From Duganella aceris (GTDB taxonomy: Bacteria; Pseudomonadota; Gammaproteobacteria; Burkholderiales; Burkholderiaceae_D): DNA of 64,000 bases. The position numbers and the translations under genes are program-made. Numbering within the stretch: the first letter of the stretch is position 1; the number at the start of each line of letters is the position of its first letter. The stretch is from positions 434,001-498,000 of the forward strand of contig NZ_JAADJT010000003.1 in assembly GCF_011090165.1 (NCBI RefSeq), given 5' to 3'. Positions 55,526-64,000 of the stretch are shown here, piece by piece. A model generated the notes under the pieces. It was not told the origin of the DNA and made no database searches. It saw only the letters and a list, made by a program, of their open reading frames with translations.

Positions 55526-57226
55526 TTATCGACCCAGCAGGGTATTGGCGGTCTTGAATTCCGGGCGGATGTCGTTCGGCACGGATTTCATTTTATCCAG
55601 CGCCTTTTGCACGTCCGGACGGATCACCACGTACTTGGTCATCATCTCCTTGGCGCGGGCGTAGTCGCCGGTCGCTTCGATGGTGAGGAACTCGCGGTCG
55701 AGGTCGATCACGGCCTGCTTGATCTTCTTGAAGTCCACCGCGAAGGTGCCGTCGCCGTGCGAGATGAAGCCGCCCTTGTCGAGGATGTAGTTCATCTGGA
55801 TCGCCATGCCGCGCGCGTGCGAATCGGTCAGGCCGAAGTGCAGCGTGCGGAAGGCGGAGGCGAGGAAGGTGGTGTACAGCTTGCGCTCGGCCGCCTCGCC
55901 CTGCCCCAGCGTGCCTTTCAGCTGGCCCTTGTCCATCATGTAGGCCAGCGCGAACAGGCCGGTGATGTCGGCCTTGGCTTCCTCGATGGTCGAATAGGCT
56001 TCCTTCAGGTCCTGGCGCGGGGTCGATTCCTTGCCGTTGGCCCTGGTCAGGTGCGGGCCGAGGCCGTGGGTGATCTCGTGCGCCAGGATGTGGGTGAAGA
56101 AGGAATCGAAGTCGACGTCCTTTTGGTCGGCCGGCTTCAGCACCAGTTTGGAGATCGGCGTCAGCGTCGACTTGAACTTGGCTTCCTGCACGTTCTTCAG
56201 CATCACGCGCTTGGAGCCGCGCTGGCTGATGATGCGTTCGTCGTTCGGCAGGTTGTAGGCGGCGGTCTGTACGCCCATGTTGCCGTCGCCGGCGCCGTAG
56301 ACCTGGTTGACCACCACCATCGGCGCCAGCGCGCCGACTTTCGGGTTGCGGTATTGCTTGTCCAGCGGCAGGTTGTCTTCCAGCTCCTGCATGTGCTTGG
56401 CGAAGAAGTCCAGCTTCTGGGTTTCCTTCTGGTCGCGGATGTTGACGTAGGCTTCGAACGCGGCCTTGTAGCCGAACAGTTCGTCGTTGTAGGTTTCGTA
56501 AGGGCCGATGGTGATGTCGACTGGCGCGTCCAGATCCATCCAGGCGAAGTCGGAGGCCAGGTAATCGTTGCTCAGGAAAGCGTCGGCGCGCAATTCGAGG
56601 AACTTCTTCAGCGAGGCGTTGTCGGTGTCGGCCGCCGCCGCGCGCAGCAGCTTCGCGGCCTGTTCCAGTTCCGGCTTGTACTCCTCCGAATATTTGACGA
56701 TCTTGAATTTGCCGTCGGCGCCGGCGCGGATGGTGGTGAAGAACCACTGCGCCTGATTCTTGTCTTCCGCGTTGAGGCCGTTCATCCAGCTTTCCAGCGC
56801 CGGCTTGGTGGCGCCCGCCGGATAGAAGTTGCCGGCTTCCGGCTTCTTGGCCGGCACGGCGATGCCGCCCACGTCGGCCGGCAGGAAGGATTGGTGGTCG
56901 TCGAGGATGGACCAGGGGCCTTTATTGAGCCAGAAATAATCGAGACGGGCCTTGCCCAGCGGGCTGGTGTCCTTTTTCAGCGCGGCCCACAGCGCCTCGT
57001 TGCCGGACCAGCGCTGGCGCAATTGCAGCACGTCGATGATCTTGGCCGCCTCGATCAGCTTGGCGATGGCTTTCTTGTCGCCGGCCGAGAGCTTGGCGGT
57101 ATCGGCGGTCAGCGCGACCGGCGCGAAGCGCTGGCTCATCTTGTTCAAGTCGGCGACGCCGGCCGGCGCGGCGTAGGCGGCGGCACAGGCAACAGCCAGT
57201 GCCAGCGGGAGCAGGATTTTTTTCAT
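55526..57226 (-). CDS. M49-like zinc metallohydrolase (dipeptidyl-peptidase III related), secreted
   Basis: The 566-residue protein has a signal peptide (cleavage near AYAA at residue 19). The zinc site is HEITH at 383-387 with EEAKAD at 415-420, and DAPVDITIGPYETYNDELFG near residue 235-252 is a family landmark. Classical DPP III has HEXXGH; this one has the plain HEXXH. I recall bacterial proteins of this layout being labelled DPP III family or Zn-dependent hydrolase. The start at 57226 fits the signal peptide; the open frame continues upstream through the palindrome but that part is not protein-like. Confidence 0.8.
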   Translation of the reverse strand: MKKILLPLALAVACAAAYAAPAGVADLNKMSQRFAPVALTADTAKLSAGDKKAIAKLIEAAKIIDVLQLRQRWSGNEALWAALKKDTSPLGKARLDYFWLNKGPWSILDDHQSFLPADVGGIAVPAKKPEAGNFYPAGATKPALESWMNGLNAEDKNQAQWFFTTIRAGADGKFKIVKYSEEYKPELEQAAKLLRAAAADTDNASLKKFLELRADAFLSNDYLASDFAWMDLDAPVDITIGPYETYNDELFGYKAAFEAYVNIRDQKETQKLDFFAKHMQELEDNLPLDKQYRNPKVGALAPMVVVNQVYGAGDGNMGVQTAAYNLPNDERIISQRGSKRVMLKNVQEAKFKSTLTPISKLVLKPADQKDVDFDSFFTHILAHEITHGLGPHLTRANGKESTPRQDLKEAYSTIEEAKADITGLFALAYMMDKGQLKGTLGQGEAAERKLYTTFLASAFRTLHFGLTDSHARGMAIQMNYILDKGGFISHGDGTFAVDFKKIKQAVIDLDREFLTIEATGDYARAKEMMTKYVVIRPDVQKALDKMKSVPNDIRPEFKTANTLLGR

Positions 57227-57284
57227 TGAGACCTCGGATAGAGTGAGGCCCACATTGTAATCCACGCCCCGCCCCCCCCCAACG

Positions 57285-57370
57285 TCGGTGTCAGTGCCGA
57301 CATTCGGACATCGCGGAACTTTGCGTATGCTGGAAGTTCCGCGATGTCCGAATGTCGGCACTGACACCGA
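57285..57370. repeat. 86-bp palindrome with 37-bp perfect arms, divergent member
   Basis: Arms 57285-57321 and 57334-57370 match exactly around a 12-base loop. The arm reads TC, box GGTGTCAG, block TGCCGACATTCGGA, core CATCGCGGAACTT. The middle block shares GACATTCG with the palindrome at 38975. It lies 8 bp after the efflux OMF gene stop and 58 bp before the M49-like start, both genes on the minus strand. Confidence 0.92.
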
Positions 57371-57378
57371 AGTGTTGC

Positions 57379-58833
57379 TTACTGCGCCACCGACGCCAGC
57401 TGCGGCGATGGCTGCCAGCCGGCGCCGAGCGCGCGCGCCACCGACACCGCTGCCAGCAGGCGCTGGGTGTTGATCTGCACCGCCGCGCGGTCCGCCGCCA
57501 GCGCGCTGCGCTGCGCGTCGGTGACGTCCAGGTAGGTCGACACGCCACGCTCGTAACGCGCACGCGCCACCAGGTAGCCGCGCGCCGCCGCCACTTGCGA
57601 CGCCTTCTGTGCGTCGCCCTGCAACTGGCGTTGCTGCACGTCCGACAGCGCGTCTTCCACTTCGCGCAGCGCCGTCAGCAGCTTGGTCTGGTGGTTGGCC
57701 AGCGCCTCTTCGTAGCGCGCTTTCGAGATCGCCAGGTTGGCCTTGTTGCGGCCACCGTCGAAGATCGGCAGCGACAAGGCCAGCGGGCCGACGCTGAACT
57801 GGCGCGAGTCGCCCTTGGCCAGGTTGCTCAGACTCTCCGAGGCGAAGCCGAAGTTACCGGTCAGCGTCAGCGATGGATAGAACGCGCCTTCGGCCACGCC
57901 GATCTGCGCGTTCGCGCCGCGCAGCGCGGCGACGCTGCCCGCCAGGTCAGGACGCTGGGCCAGCAGGCTGGCCGGCAGGCCGACCGGAATCGCCGGCGGT
58001 TGCGGCAGCGCTGCCGCATCGGCCTTCGCAGCGGTCAGCATCGACGACGGCGAGGCGCCGACCAGGGTCGCCAGGCTGTGCTCCAGCAGATTGCGCTGAC
58101 GCTGCGCTTCATGCAGGTCGGCCTGCGCGTTGGCGCGTTCGATGCGCGCGCGCGACACGTCCAGTTCATTCGACAAGCCGGCGTCGAAACGCGCCGTCAC
58201 CAGCTCCTCGGTTTCGCGGCGGGTGTCGAGCGCGCCGGCCAGGATCGCCAGTTCGGCGTCCAGGCCGCGCAGTTGCCAGTAGGTGGTCGCCAGTTGCGAC
58301 GACAGCATCAGCAGCACGCCGTCGCGGTCGGCCTCGGCCACCAGCGCTTGCGCGTCGGAGGCTTCGACCAGGCGGCGCACGCGGCCCAGCAGGTCGACTT
58401 CATACGAGAAGCTGGAGCCGACCGAGTAGTTGTTACCCTTGATCGCGCGGCCGCCCAGCGCCAGGCCCTGCGAAGTCTCGGCCGAAGTGCGCGAGTTCGA
58501 GATGCCGGCGTTGACGCTCAACTGCGGCTGCTGCTGCGCCCGCGTCACGCCGGCCTGCTCCAGCGCCTGCACCAGCCGCTGCGCGGCGGCCTTGACGCTC
58601 GGGTTGTCGCGCAGCGCGGTTTGCTCCAGGCGGTTCAGGGTGTCGTCGTTGAACACGGTCCACCATTGCGCCGGCAGGTGCGCCTCGCTGGCGCCGGCTT
58701 GCGGCAGATGGCGGAACGACGCGTCGGCGACATTCTTCGGCGCCGAAAAGTCGGAACCGACGGTGGCGCAGCCGCTGACGGCCAGGGTGACGGAGACAGC
58801 GAGCGTCAGGCGCTTCAAAGCTGAATTCAACAT
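57379..58833 (-). CDS. RND/MFS-type efflux outer membrane factor (NodT family)
   Basis: The 484-residue lipoprotein has a lipobox ending at Cys22 (AVSGC). Two TolC-like repeats are visible, with LNRLEQTALRDNPSVKAAAQ in the first and ANAQIGVAEGAFYPSLTL in the second. It forms the outer membrane channel of the tripartite pump with the EmrA/EmrB-like proteins. It lies 29 bp after emrB and is the last gene of the operon. Confidence 0.95.
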   Translation of the reverse strand: MLNSALKRLTLAVSVTLAVSGCATVGSDFSAPKNVADASFRHLPQAGASEAHLPAQWWTVFNDDTLNRLEQTALRDNPSVKAAAQRLVQALEQAGVTRAQQQPQLSVNAGISNSRTSAETSQGLALGGRAIKGNNYSVGSSFSYEVDLLGRVRRLVEASDAQALVAEADRDGVLLMLSSQLATTYWQLRGLDAELAILAGALDTRRETEELVTARFDAGLSNELDVSRARIERANAQADLHEAQRQRNLLEHSLATLVGASPSSMLTAAKADAAALPQPPAIPVGLPASLLAQRPDLAGSVAALRGANAQIGVAEGAFYPSLTLTGNFGFASESLSNLAKGDSRQFSVGPLALSLPIFDGGRNKANLAISKARYEEALANHQTKLLTALREVEDALSDVQQRQLQGDAQKASQVAAARGYLVARARYERGVSTYLDVTDAQRSALAADRAAVQINTQRLLAAVSVARALGAGWQPSPQLASVAQ

Positions 58834-58862
58834 GTTAATACCTCATTTATGCAGTTATTGTT

Positions 58863-60476
58863 TTAGTGCGCGCCGCCGCCACCGCCGCCGGAAGGGGCTT
58901 TGACTTTGTCCGAGAACCACAGCACGCCGATGCAGCCGAACAGCACCGCCGCCACCAGGAAGAAACCGTCGTTGTACGCCATCACATACGCCTCGCGCCG
59001 CACGATGCCGTCGACCGCCTTCAGCGCCATGTCCGACGCCGTGGTGGCATCGAAACCCTTGCCGACGAACGACTGCGTCAACGCCGCCAGCCGCTCCTGC
59101 GTCGCCGCCGCGAAGCCGGTCACCGACTCGCCGATGCGCTGCGAATGGAAATGCTCGCGCGACGTCAGCGCGGTCGCCAGCAGGGCGATGCCGATCGAAC
59201 CGCCCAAGTTGCGGGTCATGTTGATCAGGCTCGAAGCCGACGGCATGTCCTTGGGCTGGATGCCGTTCATCGCGAAGTTCGACAAGGTCAGCATCACGAA
59301 CGGCTGGCCCAGCGCGCGCACGATCTGCGACAGCAGCAACTGATCGTAGCCGGTGGTCGCGTCCATATAGGCGTTCATCAGGCAGGAGCCGCCGAATAGC
59401 AGCAAGCCGAACGAACACAGGATGCGGTTGTCCACCTTCGACGACAGCTTGGCCACGAACGGCATGATGAACAACTGCGGCAAGCCGGCCCACATGATGA
59501 CCTCACCGATCTGCATCGGCGAATAGCCGGCGATCTGGCCCAGGTACAGCGGCAGCAGGAACGCCGAGCCGTACAAGCCCATGCCCATCGCCATCGACAG
59601 CGCGGTGGCGGCGAAGAAGTTACGCTGGCCGTACAAGCCCAGGTTGACAAAGGGATTCTTGCGCACCGCACTGTTGACCACCCAGCCGAGCAGGCCGATG
59701 ATCGCCAGCGCGGCGAAGGTGATGATGAACGACGAATCGAACCAGTCCTTGCTGTTGCCCTCTTCCAGGAAGATGGTCAGGCTGCCCAGGCCGACGGCCA
59801 TGAAGGCGATGCCCAGCCAGTCGGCGTTGAACAGCAGCGACGGTTGCGCCTTCTCCTTGTCCAGACCGAGCGCGATGCCGCCGATCAGCAGCAAGCCCGG
59901 CACCCAGTTGATGTAGAAGATCGACGGCCAGCCATACAGCTCGCTCAGGTAACCGCCGAAGGTCGGGCCCATCGACGGCGCCAGCGTCGCGGTCAGGCCG
60001 AAGATCGCCATGCCGGTGGCGCGCTTGGATGGCGGCAGCTTGGTCATCACCAGCGTCATCGCCATCGGGATCAGCGCGCCGCCGGTGAAGCCCTGCAGCA
60101 TGCGGAAGGCGATCATGCTCGGCAGGTTCCAGGCGAAGCCGCACAAGGTGGAGAACACCAGGAACAGCGCGGTGGTGCCCATCATGTAAGCGCGCATGCC
60201 GAACACACGGGTCAGCAGGCCGGTCATCGGGATCACCACGATCTCCGCCACCAGATAGGCGGTGGCGATCCACGAGCCCTCTTCCTGCGTGGCCGACAGC
60301 GTGCCGAGGATGTCCTTCAGCGACGAGTTGGTGATCTGGATGTCGAGCACCGCCATGAAGGCGCCCAGCATGCCGGCGGCCACCGCCATCCAGGTGCGGC
60401 CGGAGACCTTCTCGCTCGGAGCGGCGGGCGCGTGAGCAGCCCCGCCGCCCGGCGTATCGATAGTAGTGCTGGCCAT
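58863..60476 (-). CDS. emrB: EmrB/QacA-type MFS drug exporter
   Basis: The 537-residue inner membrane protein has about 14 hydrophobic segments. Motifs are VLDIQITNSSLKDILGTLSA (motif D1), LVAEIVVIPMTGLLTRVFG and GPTFGGYLSE (motif C). It pumps hydrophobic drugs through EmrA to the OMF. The C-terminal tail is Gly-rich and ends in AH. It follows emrA by 9 bp. Confidence 0.94.
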   Translation of the reverse strand: MASTTIDTPGGGAAHAPAAPSEKVSGRTWMAVAAGMLGAFMAVLDIQITNSSLKDILGTLSATQEEGSWIATAYLVAEIVVIPMTGLLTRVFGMRAYMMGTTALFLVFSTLCGFAWNLPSMIAFRMLQGFTGGALIPMAMTLVMTKLPPSKRATGMAIFGLTATLAPSMGPTFGGYLSELYGWPSIFYINWVPGLLLIGGIALGLDKEKAQPSLLFNADWLGIAFMAVGLGSLTIFLEEGNSKDWFDSSFIITFAALAIIGLLGWVVNSAVRKNPFVNLGLYGQRNFFAATALSMAMGMGLYGSAFLLPLYLGQIAGYSPMQIGEVIMWAGLPQLFIMPFVAKLSSKVDNRILCSFGLLLFGGSCLMNAYMDATTGYDQLLLSQIVRALGQPFVMLTLSNFAMNGIQPKDMPSASSLINMTRNLGGSIGIALLATALTSREHFHSQRIGESVTGFAAATQERLAALTQSFVGKGFDATTASDMALKAVDGIVRREAYVMAYNDGFFLVAAVLFGCIGVLWFSDKVKAPSGGGGGGAH

Positions 60477-60485
60477 GGCGCGTCC

Positions 60486-61610
60486 TTACTGTTTGATCGC
60501 TACTTCGGCGATGGCCGACATGCCCGGCACCAGGCGGCCGCTCAGGGCCTTGACGTCCTCCGGCTTGAAGGTGATCTTGACCGGCACGCGCTGCACGATC
60601 TTGGTAAAGTTGCCGGTCGCGTTATCGGCCGGCAGCAGCGCGAACTGCGCGCCCGACGCCGGCGCGAAGCTGTCCACCTTGCCGATCAATTCCTTGCCCG
60701 GGATCGCGTCGATGCTGACTTTGACTTCCTGGCCCGGCTTCAGGTCGGCCAACTGGGTCTCCTTGAAGTTCGCGGTCAGCCACACGTTTTCCTGCACGAT
60801 GGCGGTCAGCTGCTGGCCCGGCGTCACGCGCTGGCCCACTTCGATGGTGCGCTTGCCGATACGGCCGCCCACCGGCGCCAGGATGCGGTTGTACGCCAAT
60901 TGCTGCTGCGCGTCCTTGAGCTGCACGCGCAGCACGTCGACTTGCGCCTTCAGCACATCGCGCGCCGAGTTGGCGGCGGTGATCTGCGCCTTGGCGGCGG
61001 TGGCTGCGTCCTTGCGCGCGGCCAGATCGGCCACGGCGCCGGCGCGGCCGGCGACGGCGGCGTCCAGTTCCGCTTTCGACACGGCCTTCATCTGGCTGTT
61101 ATACAGCTGGCCGAAACGCTCGGCGTCCTGCCTGGCGCGCAGCAGCTGCGCTTCCGACTGCGCCACCTGCGCGGCGGCGCCGCTGGCCTGGGCCTTTACC
61201 TGCGCGATCTGAGCGTCCGACTGCGTGACCTGCTGCTCGGCGCTGGCGATCTGCGCCTGGATCTGCTCCACTTTTACGCGCTGGTCGAACGGATCCAGCT
61301 CGGCGATCACGTCGCCTTCCTTGACGATCTGGTTGTCGTCGATCAGCACCTTGGTGACCACGCCGGAAATGCGCGCCGACACCGGATGCACATGGCCCGC
61401 CACATAGGCGTTCTCGGTCTCGACGAAATAATGACTGCGATACCACATGCGGCCGCCGGCGGCCAACGCGGCGATCGCCACCAGCGCGGCCACCACCAGC
61501 ACCTTGCGGTTGGGCGCGGACGGGCCGGCGGGCGCGGCGGCCGGGGCTGCGCCTTGCGCGGCCGGAGCTGCCGGAACGGCGCTGAGAACTTTTGGTTCTT
61601 GAGTGGACAT
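60486..61610 (-). CDS. emrA: EmrA-type membrane fusion protein
   Basis: The 374-residue protein has one N-terminal membrane segment (about residues 32-52), after an Ala/Pro-rich leader. Lipoyl-like and coiled-coil parts follow (SHYFVETENAYVAGHVHPVS, then DQIVKEGDVIAELDPFDQ). It bridges EmrB to the outer membrane factor. The gene is first in emrA-emrB-OMF and divergent from tetR. TCTGGAG is the ribosome site. Confidence 0.95.
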   Translation of the reverse strand: MSTQEPKVLSAVPAAPAAQGAAPAAAPAGPSAPNRKVLVVAALVAIAALAAGGRMWYRSHYFVETENAYVAGHVHPVSARISGVVTKVLIDDNQIVKEGDVIAELDPFDQRVKVEQIQAQIASAEQQVTQSDAQIAQVKAQASGAAAQVAQSEAQLLRARQDAERFGQLYNSQMKAVSKAELDAAVAGRAGAVADLAARKDAATAAKAQITAANSARDVLKAQVDVLRVQLKDAQQQLAYNRILAPVGGRIGKRTIEVGQRVTPGQQLTAIVQENVWLTANFKETQLADLKPGQEVKVSIDAIPGKELIGKVDSFAPASGAQFALLPADNATGNFTKIVQRVPVKITFKPEDVKALSGRLVPGMSAIAEVAIKQ

Positions 61611-61646
61611 GTAATGCTCCAGAGAAAAATGAAATGGAATAGGGTC

Positions 61647-61716
61647 ATTATTGGCGGGTTTTGGGCCAAAGTCAAGAAATGAAACGATTGCATTTCATTT
61701 TAATTTGGACTAGCAT
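61647..61716. promoter_or_regulatory. Divergent emrA/tetR promoters with shared TetR operator
   Basis: emrA (minus): TTGACT (plus 61670-61675) and AATAAT (plus 61647-61652), 17 bases apart. tetR (plus): TTGCAT (61688-61693) and TAGCAT (61711-61716), 17 apart. An 8-bp inverted repeat AAATGAAA (61677-61684) and TTTCATTT (61693-61700) with an 8-base gap overlaps the tetR -35 and abuts the emrA -35. One repressor dimer or pair would control both directions. Confidence 0.6.
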
Positions 61717-61743
61717 GACGGCATTCGCTATCATTTAGCCGCC

Positions 61744-62442
61744 ATGAAAATCACCGACCAAACCGCCGCCGCGCTGGCGGAGCCAGACTGTCCCGAATCC
61801 GACCCGTCCTGCTGGGGCAAGTCCGCCGGCCGGCCGCGCGCCGCCGACAAGGAAGCCAGGCTGCAGGCGCTGCTGCACACGGCGGCCGAATTATTCCTGG
61901 AAAAAGGCTACAGCAAGGTCAGCCTGGAAATGATCGCCCGCGAAGCCCACGTCGCGGTGCGCACCATCTACGTCAAGTTCGGCGGCAAGGCCGGGCTGCT
62001 CAACGCCGTCATCGAAAACGGCCGCGCCCACTTCTTCGCCGGCATGACCGACATGGCCTCCGACCCGCGCCCGCTGCGCGAGGTGCTGGAGGACTTCGCG
62101 GTACGCTTCCTTGAACTGGTCTCGGCGCCCGCCTTCGCCAGCCTGCACCGCATGGTGGTGGCCGAGGCCAAGACCACGCCGGAGCTGGCCGAGACCTTTT
62201 ACGAAGCCGGCCCGAAGCGCACCCGCGAACAGCTGACGCGTTTCTTCAACCGTCCCGATGTCCGCGCCCAGATGCGCGCCGACGTGCCGCTGGACATGCT
62301 GGCGATACACCTGACCAGCTGCCTGTTGGGCGACAACATGGTGCGCATGCTGTTCCCGCCGGAACGCCAGCCGACCGAGGCGGAACTGCGCCAGCAGGCG
62401 ATCAAAGGCCTGGACCTGTTCCTGCGCGGCGTGATGGGTTGA
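61744..62442 (+). CDS. TetR-family repressor, likely of the efflux operon
   Basis: The 232-residue protein has the TetR helix-turn-helix at about residues 40-85 (LLHTAAELFLEKGYSKVSLE, MIAREAHVAVRTIYVKFGGK). The C-terminal ligand domain includes FLELVSAPAFASLHRMVVAE, of the AcrR/TetR_C type. It is divergent from emrA with a shared operator, so it should repress the pump until a substrate binds. An unusually long N-terminal extension of 35 residues precedes the DNA-binding domain. Confidence 0.92.
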   Translation: MKITDQTAAALAEPDCPESDPSCWGKSAGRPRAADKEARLQALLHTAAELFLEKGYSKVSLEMIAREAHVAVRTIYVKFGGKAGLLNAVIENGRAHFFAGMTDMASDPRPLREVLEDFAVRFLELVSAPAFASLHRMVVAEAKTTPELAETFYEAGPKRTREQLTRFFNRPDVRAQMRADVPLDMLAIHLTSCLLGDNMVRMLFPPERQPTEAELRQQAIKGLDLFLRGVMG

Positions 62443-62499
62443 TTCTCCAGCCAGAATTTGCCATTTGTTCTATACTGTTTTTTTGAAAATGGAGCAGAC

Positions 62500-62679
62500 A
62501 TGAGCAGAACGAATCGACTGGACTGGAGCAAGCAAGTCACCCTGATGAATGAACGCATCAAAAATTTCCAGGCCAACCCCGGCCAGGAACAGCTGGACGC
62601 GGCCATCGCCGAACTGAAAGCTTACGCCGAAGCGGCCCGCACCGGCGGCATCGAAATCCCCGCATTGTTCACCACGTAA
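62500..62679 (+). CDS. Small helical protein of unknown function
   Basis: The 59-residue protein is charged, with no signal peptide. The predicted helix is QLDAAIAELKAYAEAARTGG. GGAG lies at a good distance before the ATG at 62500. It begins 57 bp after tetR and ends 15 bp before the hydrolase gene. No family is recognised. Confidence 0.6.
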   Translation: MSRTNRLDWSKQVTLMNERIKNFQANPGQEQLDAAIAELKAYAEAARTGGIEIPALFTT

Positions 62680-62694
62680 GCCCCGGGCCGGCAC

Positions 62695-63633
62695 ATGAAA
62701 CACTTGCGCGCGCTGGCGATCGCCATCCTCCTGGCGGCCGGCGCCGGCGCCGGCTACTACCACTATAAAAATCCCGAGAAGCTCACGCTCGACGCCAGCG
62801 CCCGCAGCGCCGCCGGCGCACCCGGCGCCTACGCCACGCTGAGCGACGGCGTCACCCACTACGAAGCGGCCGGTTCGGCCGATGGCCGCGTCGCGGTGCT
62901 GGTGCACGGCTTCTCGGTGCCGTCCTATATCTGGGATCCGACCTTCGCCGCGCTGCGCGACGCCGGCTACCGGGTGATCCGCTACGACCTGTATGGACGC
63001 GGCCTGTCCGACCGCCCGGACGCCGCCTACGACGGCGCGCTGTACGACAAGCAGCTCGACGACCTGCTCGCCGCGCTCAAGGTGAGCGGCCCGGTCGACT
63101 TGTTCGGGCTCTCGTTCGGCGGCTACGTCACCGCGCACTACGCGTCCACGCATCCACAGCGGGTGCGCACGCTGAACCTGGTCGATCCGTCGAACACCGC
63201 ACCGACGCTGCCATGGCAATTCAGCACGCCGCTGCTCGGCCCTTACCTGTTCCAGGTCGGCGCCGTGCCGACCATGGCCGACAACCAGGCCGGCGACTTC
63301 CTGCACCCCGAACAATTCCCCGGCTGGGCCGAACGCTATCGCCCGCAGATGCAGTACCACGGCTTCGGCCGCGCGCTGTACCGATCGCGCCTGAATCTCG
63401 CGCACACCGACTTCGACGCCATCTACGCCACCATCGCGCGCAATGGCACGCCGGTGCAACTGATCTGGGGCAAGCAGGATCCGGTGATCCCGGTGGCGCA
63501 GTCGGCGCGTCTGCGCAAAGCCATGCCGGCGCTGGAGTACTTTGAAATCGACCAATCGGGCCACCTGCCGCAGATGGAGCAGGCGGCGGTCTTCAACCAG
63601 CGCATGCTGGCCTACTTGACGGCGCATCCATGA
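62695..63633 (+). CDS. Alpha/beta hydrolase, membrane-anchored or secreted
   Basis: The 312-residue protein has an N-terminal hydrophobic segment (LRALAIAILLAAGAGAGYYH) and then the alpha/beta hydrolase fold: oxyanion region AVLVHGFSVPSYIWDPTFAAL, nucleophile Ser in LFGLSFGGYVTAH, acid in IWGKQDPVIPV and His in IDQSGHLPQMEQ. The substrate is unknown. Its stop overlaps the GNAT start by 4 bp. Confidence 0.9.
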   Translation: MKHLRALAIAILLAAGAGAGYYHYKNPEKLTLDASARSAAGAPGAYATLSDGVTHYEAAGSADGRVAVLVHGFSVPSYIWDPTFAALRDAGYRVIRYDLYGRGLSDRPDAAYDGALYDKQLDDLLAALKVSGPVDLFGLSFGGYVTAHYASTHPQRVRTLNLVDPSNTAPTLPWQFSTPLLGPYLFQVGAVPTMADNQAGDFLHPEQFPGWAERYRPQMQYHGFGRALYRSRLNLAHTDFDAIYATIARNGTPVQLIWGKQDPVIPVAQSARLRKAMPALEYFEIDQSGHLPQMEQAAVFNQRMLAYLTAHP

Positions 63634-64000
63634 TGAACATCCGCACCCTGCAAGCCGACGACGCCGAACGCCTGCTAGCGTTCGAACTGGAAAACCGCGT
63701 CTGGTTCGAGCAGCATGTCGAAGCGCGCGGCGATGCGTTTTACACGCCGGACGGCGTGGCCGCGCACATCGCCGATTACCTGCGCGACTACGCGGCAGGC
63801 GTCATGCATCCATGTGTATTGATCGACGACGACGGCGCCGTGATCGGCCGCGCCAACCTGCGCCGCATCGACAAGGCGACGGGCAGCGGCGAAGTGGGTT
63901 ACCGCATCGCCCACAGCCACGCGCGCAAAGGCCTGGCCAGCGGTGCGCTGGAACACTTGCAGCAGCTGGCGCGCGAGCGTTACGGCCTGCGCATGCTGAA
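63630..64000 (+). CDS. GNAT-family N-acetyltransferase, 3' end cut by window
   Basis: The gene starts at the ATG that overlaps the hydrolase stop. The visible 123 residues begin MMNIRTLQADDAERLLAFEL and include GYRIAHSHARKGLASGALEH, the acetyl-CoA-binding Arg/Gln-x-x-Gly-x-Gly/Ala region. This resembles ribosomal-protein alanine acetyltransferases (RimJ type). The C-terminus lies outside the window. Confidence 0.88.
   Translation, partial: MMNIRTLQADDAERLLAFELENRVWFEQHVEARGDAFYTPDGVAAHIADYLRDYAAGVMHPCVLIDDDGAVIGRANLRRIDKATGSGEVGYRIAHSHARKGLASGALEHLQQLARERYGLRML

Noticed and set aside
57227..57367. N-terminal extension of the M49-like protein
   Set aside because: It would translate the palindrome and place 47 residues before a clear signal peptide.

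Overview
The window looks like chromosome of a high-GC betaproteobacterium of the order Burkholderiales, most likely family Oxalobacteraceae (Massilia, Duganella or Janthinobacterium type). This rests on the gene set (aat-bpt-pyrD run, phasin, CysB-family regulator at the end of a sulfate permease operon, purN next to an RsmB/NOP-family methyltransferase) and on the style of the proteins. It is an inference; there is no rRNA in the window. No prophage, CRISPR array, intact insertion sequence or rRNA operon was seen. Two tRNA genes are present, initiator tRNA-fMet (minus strand) and tRNA-Lys(UUU) (plus strand). The genes at both window ends are cut.

Layout. 0-13.3 kb: housekeeping and stress genes: a degenerate M48-like protein, XdhC, EamA exporter, AlkA, an AccD, MerR-TipAS regulator, DUF29 protein, tRNA-fMet, Nudix, the N-degron transferases aat and bpt, pyrD, an aldo/keto reductase, and a divergent SDR/LysR pair. 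13.4-17.5 kb: a TonB-dependent receptor and a chemoreceptor. 17.6-23.8 kb: a minus-strand sulfate uptake cluster (sbp, RBBP9-like hydrolase, 1-Cys peroxiredoxin, cysT, cysW, cysA, cysB). 23.9-28 kb: dgkA, IclR regulator, pbpG, nitroreductase and a second EamA exporter. 28.2-32.5 kb: phasin and the branched-chain amino acid transporter livHMGF without its binding protein. 32.8-41.5 kb: ispH-fkpB, radC, rpmB-rpmG, desaturase, MscS-type channel, RNA methyltransferase, purN and a barstar-like protein. 42-54.6 kb: glycine-zipper protein, spermidine-synthase-like protein, a PilB/GspE-type ATPase, tRNA-Lys, two tandem solute-binding paralogues, PhzF, an S9 peptidase, a lipoprotein phosphoesterase, an MFS transporter and a BON-domain protein. 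54.7-64 kb: two secreted metalloproteins, an EmrAB-OMF tripartite efflux operon with a divergent TetR gene, an alpha/beta hydrolase and a GNAT acetyltransferase.

The most striking non-coding feature is a family of seven long, essentially perfect palindromes (30-96 bp) scattered between genes. They share an outer box GGKGTCAG, and each lies within about 20 bp 3' of a stop codon. The three that share an A5/T5-flanked inner stem all lie between convergent genes, where they should act as two-way intrinsic terminators. Two others (38975-39066 and 57285-57370) carry a different 14-nt middle block without the T-run and lie between co-oriented genes. The arms differ between copies, but within each copy the two arms match exactly. 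This points to a modular, structure-conserved repeat family and is the best candidate in the window for something undescribed.
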